Positions 61,516 to 64,000 of a DNA stretch of 64,000 nucleotides are shown in pieces. The stretch's first letter is position 1; every line of letters begins with the position of its first letter. Position numbers and translations under genes: made by a program. Below the pieces are notes generated by a model, which saw only the letters and a program-made list of their open reading frames with translations, made no database searches and was not told where the DNA came from. The DNA comes from JASDSY01 sp041441465 (GTDB taxonomy: Bacteria; Muiribacteriota; UBA9980), in NCBI GenBank assembly GCA_041441465.1, contig JASDSY010000017.1, forward strand, positions 1-64,000, read 5' to 3'.

Positions 61516-63042
61516 ATGAATAATAAATTGAAAGTTCTTTTTGTGTCTTCGGAAGTTCATCCTTATGCTAAGACAGGCGGTTTGGCTGATGTCGCTTTCG
61601 CTCTTCCGAAAGCGTTAAAACAGTCCGGTGTTGACGTCAGAATCGCGATGCCGTGCTATCAAAAAATCGACCGTTCGAAATTCGATCTTAGTTATCTTAC
61701 CGATTTTCCGGTTAAAATAAATGACATGAAACATAATTGCATTGTCCGTGAAAGCAAACTTGACATTATTATTAACAAATCCAATGATATTGACGAGCAA
61801 AGCGCCGACAGGAAAAAAACTCGTAAAAAACATGACTCGGTGCCTGTGTATTTTATTGATTCTTATGAATTTTTCGACAGGGCCGGCTATTACGGCGAAG
61901 GCTCCGACTATGAAGATAACGCCAAACGCTTTTCTTACTTTTGCCGCTCGGTTCTTGAAATGCTGAAAAAAATTGATTTCAAGCCCGATATAATTCACGT
62001 CAACGATTGGCAGACCGCGCTGATTCCTCTTTTGCTAAACAATTCTTACAAATCAGATGAATTTTACTCAAATATAGCGACGATATTCACAATTCATAAC
62101 ATCCAGTATCAGGGCGTATTTGATATTAAAGCCCTTGTCGATCTCGACCTCACCTGGGATTATTACTCGCCCGACCTTCTTGAATATTACGGAAAAATCA
62201 ACCTTATGAAAGCCGGAATCATATTTTCCGATATCGTAAATACGGTTTCTAACACTTATTCCGTCGAAATTCAGAACTCTCCGCTTGGAATGGGCCTTGA
62301 AGGGCTTCTGGCTACCCGGAAAAACGACATATATGCCGTTATAAACGGCGTCGATTATGACGAATGGAATCCTGAAAACGATAAGAGCCTTGCGGCAAAT
62401 TATAACGCCAAAACTATAAAAAAGAAGGCAGAGTGCAAAGCCGACCTGCAAAAGGCCTGCGGCTTGCCGGTAAGCGAGGTGCCTGTAATCGGAATAGTTT
62501 CGCGGCTTGCTGATCAGAAAGGCTTCGATATTGTCGAAAAAGCCATGAACGATATAATGAAACTCGATTTGCAGCTTGTGGTCCTCGGCACCGGCGATAA
62601 ACGCTATGTCGATATGTTCAAGGAATTCGGCGAAAAATACCCTCAAAAATGCTCGGTATTTTTAAAATTTGACGGTTTTGTGGCCTCGAAGATTTATGCC
62701 GGTTCTGATATATTTTTGATGCCGTCGCGTTTCGAGCCGTGCGGTATGGGGCAGCTGATAGCGCTGAAATACGGTACCGTTCCGCTTGTGCGCGCTACAG
62801 GCGGGCTTATCGATACCATATTGAACTTCGACGCCAGGACAATGTACGGCAACGGTTTTTCATTTACCGAATATAACGATGCCGCCCTGCTGCGCTGCAT
62901 TGAACATGCGCTCAGTATTTACCAGAATAAGCAGATATGGAATGTCCTGGTTCAAAATACAATGGCTTCGAATTATTCGTGGGACGTTGCCGCGGAAAAA
63001 TATTACGAGCTTTATATGAAAGCTGTCGATAAGCGGAAATAA
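61516..63042 (+). CDS. glgA: Glycogen (starch) synthase
   Basis: Transfers glucose from a nucleotide sugar to alpha-1,4-glucan chains. It is a GT5 retaining glycosyltransferase of 508 residues. The N-terminal substrate loop KTGGLADV (19-26), HVNDWQT and TIHNIQYQG, the hinge VSRLADQKG (328-336), and the nucleotide-binding PSRFEPCGMGQ with E407 are intact. A charged insertion of about 25 residues (84-108, Lys/Asp-rich) separates strands of the first domain. Its promoter makes it a separate unit. The next gene is a phosphohexomutase, which fits glycogen metabolism. Whether UDP- or ADP-glucose is used is not evident. Confidence 0.95.
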   Translation: MNNKLKVLFVSSEVHPYAKTGGLADVAFALPKALKQSGVDVRIAMPCYQKIDRSKFDLSYLTDFPVKINDMKHNCIVRESKLDIIINKSNDIDEQSADRKKTRKKHDSVPVYFIDSYEFFDRAGYYGEGSDYEDNAKRFSYFCRSVLEMLKKIDFKPDIIHVNDWQTALIPLLLNNSYKSDEFYSNIATIFTIHNIQYQGVFDIKALVDLDLTWDYYSPDLLEYYGKINLMKAGIIFSDIVNTVSNTYSVEIQNSPLGMGLEGLLATRKNDIYAVINGVDYDEWNPENDKSLAANYNAKTIKKKAECKADLQKACGLPVSEVPVIGIVSRLADQKGFDIVEKAMNDIMKLDLQLVVLGTGDKRYVDMFKEFGEKYPQKCSVFLKFDGFVASKIYAGSDIFLMPSRFEPCGMGQLIALKYGTVPLVRATGGLIDTILNFDARTMYGNGFSFTEYNDAALLRCIEHALSIYQNKQIWNVLVQNTMASNYSWDVAAEKYYELYMKAVDKRK

Positions 63043-63230
63043 TTTAATTAAAAAACTTCAAAGTCTTGATTAATTATTTTTTAGCCGCTTAAGCAGCCCG
63101 GTTCAAAGAAAAAATCCATTATTAATGAACATTTTTTATTTTTTTAATTCTTAAAAACATTTATAATAAATAAGACGAAAAAAATCGAAAAATAAAATTA
63201 GAACAAAAAATTGCAAAGGGGAGATTATGA

Positions 63231-64000
63231 ATGGCAATTAAATTCGGAACAGACGGCTGGCGCGCTATTATGGCTGAGGAATTCACGTTCCCTAACGTGA
63301 GAATAGTTGCTTTTGCGATAGCCAAGTACATAAAAGACGTTAACAAACAGTCTAAAGGTATTGTAATCGGTTATGATACGAGGTTTCTTTCCGAGAAATT
63401 CGCTGAAACATGCGCTCAGGTAATGCTGGCTAACGATATTAAAGTGTACCTTATGGAACGAGATACGCCTACTCCGGTGACTGCGTTCACTGTGCTCGAA
63501 AAGAACGCGGCCGGCGCTATCATGCTTACCGCTTCGCATAATCCGCCTTTATATAACGGCCTCAAATTTATTCCTGAATACGGCGGTCCTGCTAATCCTC
63601 AGATTACAAGCCAGATCGAGGCTAACCTCAAATCGATAATGCCGAACGAAAAAATCGCTGAAAAGTCAATAGAAAAAGGCATTGCCGAAAAAATGCTTGA
63701 AAAGATCGATCCGACAGCCGCGTATTTCAAAAAAATCGAAGGGCTAATCGATTTCGAAACGATTAAAAAATCAAAAATTACGGTTGTTTACGACGCGCTT
63801 TACGGCACCGGCAGAAACTATGTAGACACCCTTCTTTCTCAGCACGGTATAAGCACACGCGTTTTACATAACATGCGCGATCCGCTTTTCGGCGGCGGCA
63901 TGCCTGAACCTTCGGTCGAGTACCTTTCACAGCTCATTTCAACCGTTAAAGACGGAAAATATACGATAGGGTTATCCACTGACGGCGATGCCGACAGGTT
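63231..64000 (+). CDS. Phosphoglucomutase/phosphomannomutase (5' part, cut by window edge)
   Basis: The reading frame opens at ATG 63231, with AAAGGGGAG seven bases before it, and runs off the window without a stop. The ATG at 63227 is out of frame and stops at once. The 256 visible codons start MAIKFGTDGWRAI, reach the phosphoserine loop TASHNPP near residue 102, and end at the metal site STDGDADR. This is typical of the alpha-D-phosphohexomutase family, which interconverts sugar 1- and 6-phosphates. Its position after glgA suggests phosphoglucomutase activity feeding glycogen synthesis. Confidence 0.93.
   Translation, partial: MAIKFGTDGWRAIMAEEFTFPNVRIVAFAIAKYIKDVNKQSKGIVIGYDTRFLSEKFAETCAQVMLANDIKVYLMERDTPTPVTAFTVLEKNAAGAIMLTASHNPPLYNGLKFIPEYGGPANPQITSQIEANLKSIMPNEKIAEKSIEKGIAEKMLEKIDPTAAYFKKIEGLIDFETIKKSKITVVYDALYGTGRNYVDTLLSQHGISTRVLHNMRDPLFGGGMPEPSVEYLSQLISTVKDGKYTIGLSTDGDADR

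Noticed and set aside
62068..62646. 192-codon minus-strand frame opposite glgA
   Set aside because: Shadow of conserved glycogen synthase sequence.
1..64000. tRNA, rRNA, CRISPR arrays, transposases, integrases
   Set aside because: None recognised on either strand; the direct repeats seen are inside a coding gene or too few.

Overview
The window is bacterial chromosome, moderately AT-rich (genes clearly richer in GC than the spacers). It has good Shine-Dalgarno sites, several TTG/GTG starts and many housekeeping promoters of the TTGACA-17-TATAAT type. Lipoprotein signals, several exported proteins, sigma54-type regulation, MurI, GlgA and PstSCAB-PhoU point to a free-living, probably diderm organism. 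Gene order matches no model genome I know. An uncultivated lineage is plausible, but I cannot name it from the sequence. No rRNA, tRNA, CRISPR array, transposase or prophage gene was seen.

Layout. 1-2.2 kb: tail of a gene, a hairpin-crowded non-coding block, yggS and an exported ankyrin protein. 2.2-4.0 kb: an AT-rich patch with a frameshifted exported-protein gene. 4.0-12.9 kb: a compact operon of the MoxR/Bat type: a membrane scaffold, MoxR ATPase, DUF58, and two large membrane vWA proteins. 12.9-14.7 kb: CrcB fluoride channel and a PII-like DUF190 protein with four CBS domains. 14.8-19.5 kb: a double-receiver protein and two exported esterases. 19.7-26.8 kb: one gene for a 2391-residue repeat lipoprotein. 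27.5-33.8 kb: a frameshifted OmpR-type regulator divergent from pstS-pstC-pstA-pstB-pstB-phoU. 33.9-37.8 kb: three proteins of unknown function. 38-43.9 kb: a CCA/poly(A) nucleotidyltransferase, a membrane histidine kinase with an NtrC-type regulator, and a coiled-coil membrane protein. 44-46.7 kb: a PreT/PreA-like flavin iron-sulfur pair. 47-55.2 kb, all on the minus strand: murI, rph, a VanW-domain protein, an NHL/TPR protein with an RsbW/STAS partner-switch pair, lepA and an ACT protein. 55.3-64 kb: a promoter-terminator unit that looks like a small RNA, a GAF/PAS histidine kinase, an M28/glutaminyl-cyclase-like lipoprotein, a hybrid kinase with HPt, glgA and the start of a phosphohexomutase gene.

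Most notable observation: the two adjacent PstB ATPases carry complementary defects. The first has an intact ABC signature but has lost the Q-loop Gln and switch His. The second keeps those but has lost the signature glycines. Paired as a heterodimer they would form exactly one consensus and one degenerate ATP site, which would make this phosphate importer an asymmetric ABC transporter. Other points worth a second look are the PreA-like enzyme with changed pyrimidine-pocket positions, the DUF190-CBS fusion beside CrcB, the hairpin block at 50-600, the putative small RNA at 55.37 kb, and the single-base frameshift in the regulator next to pst.
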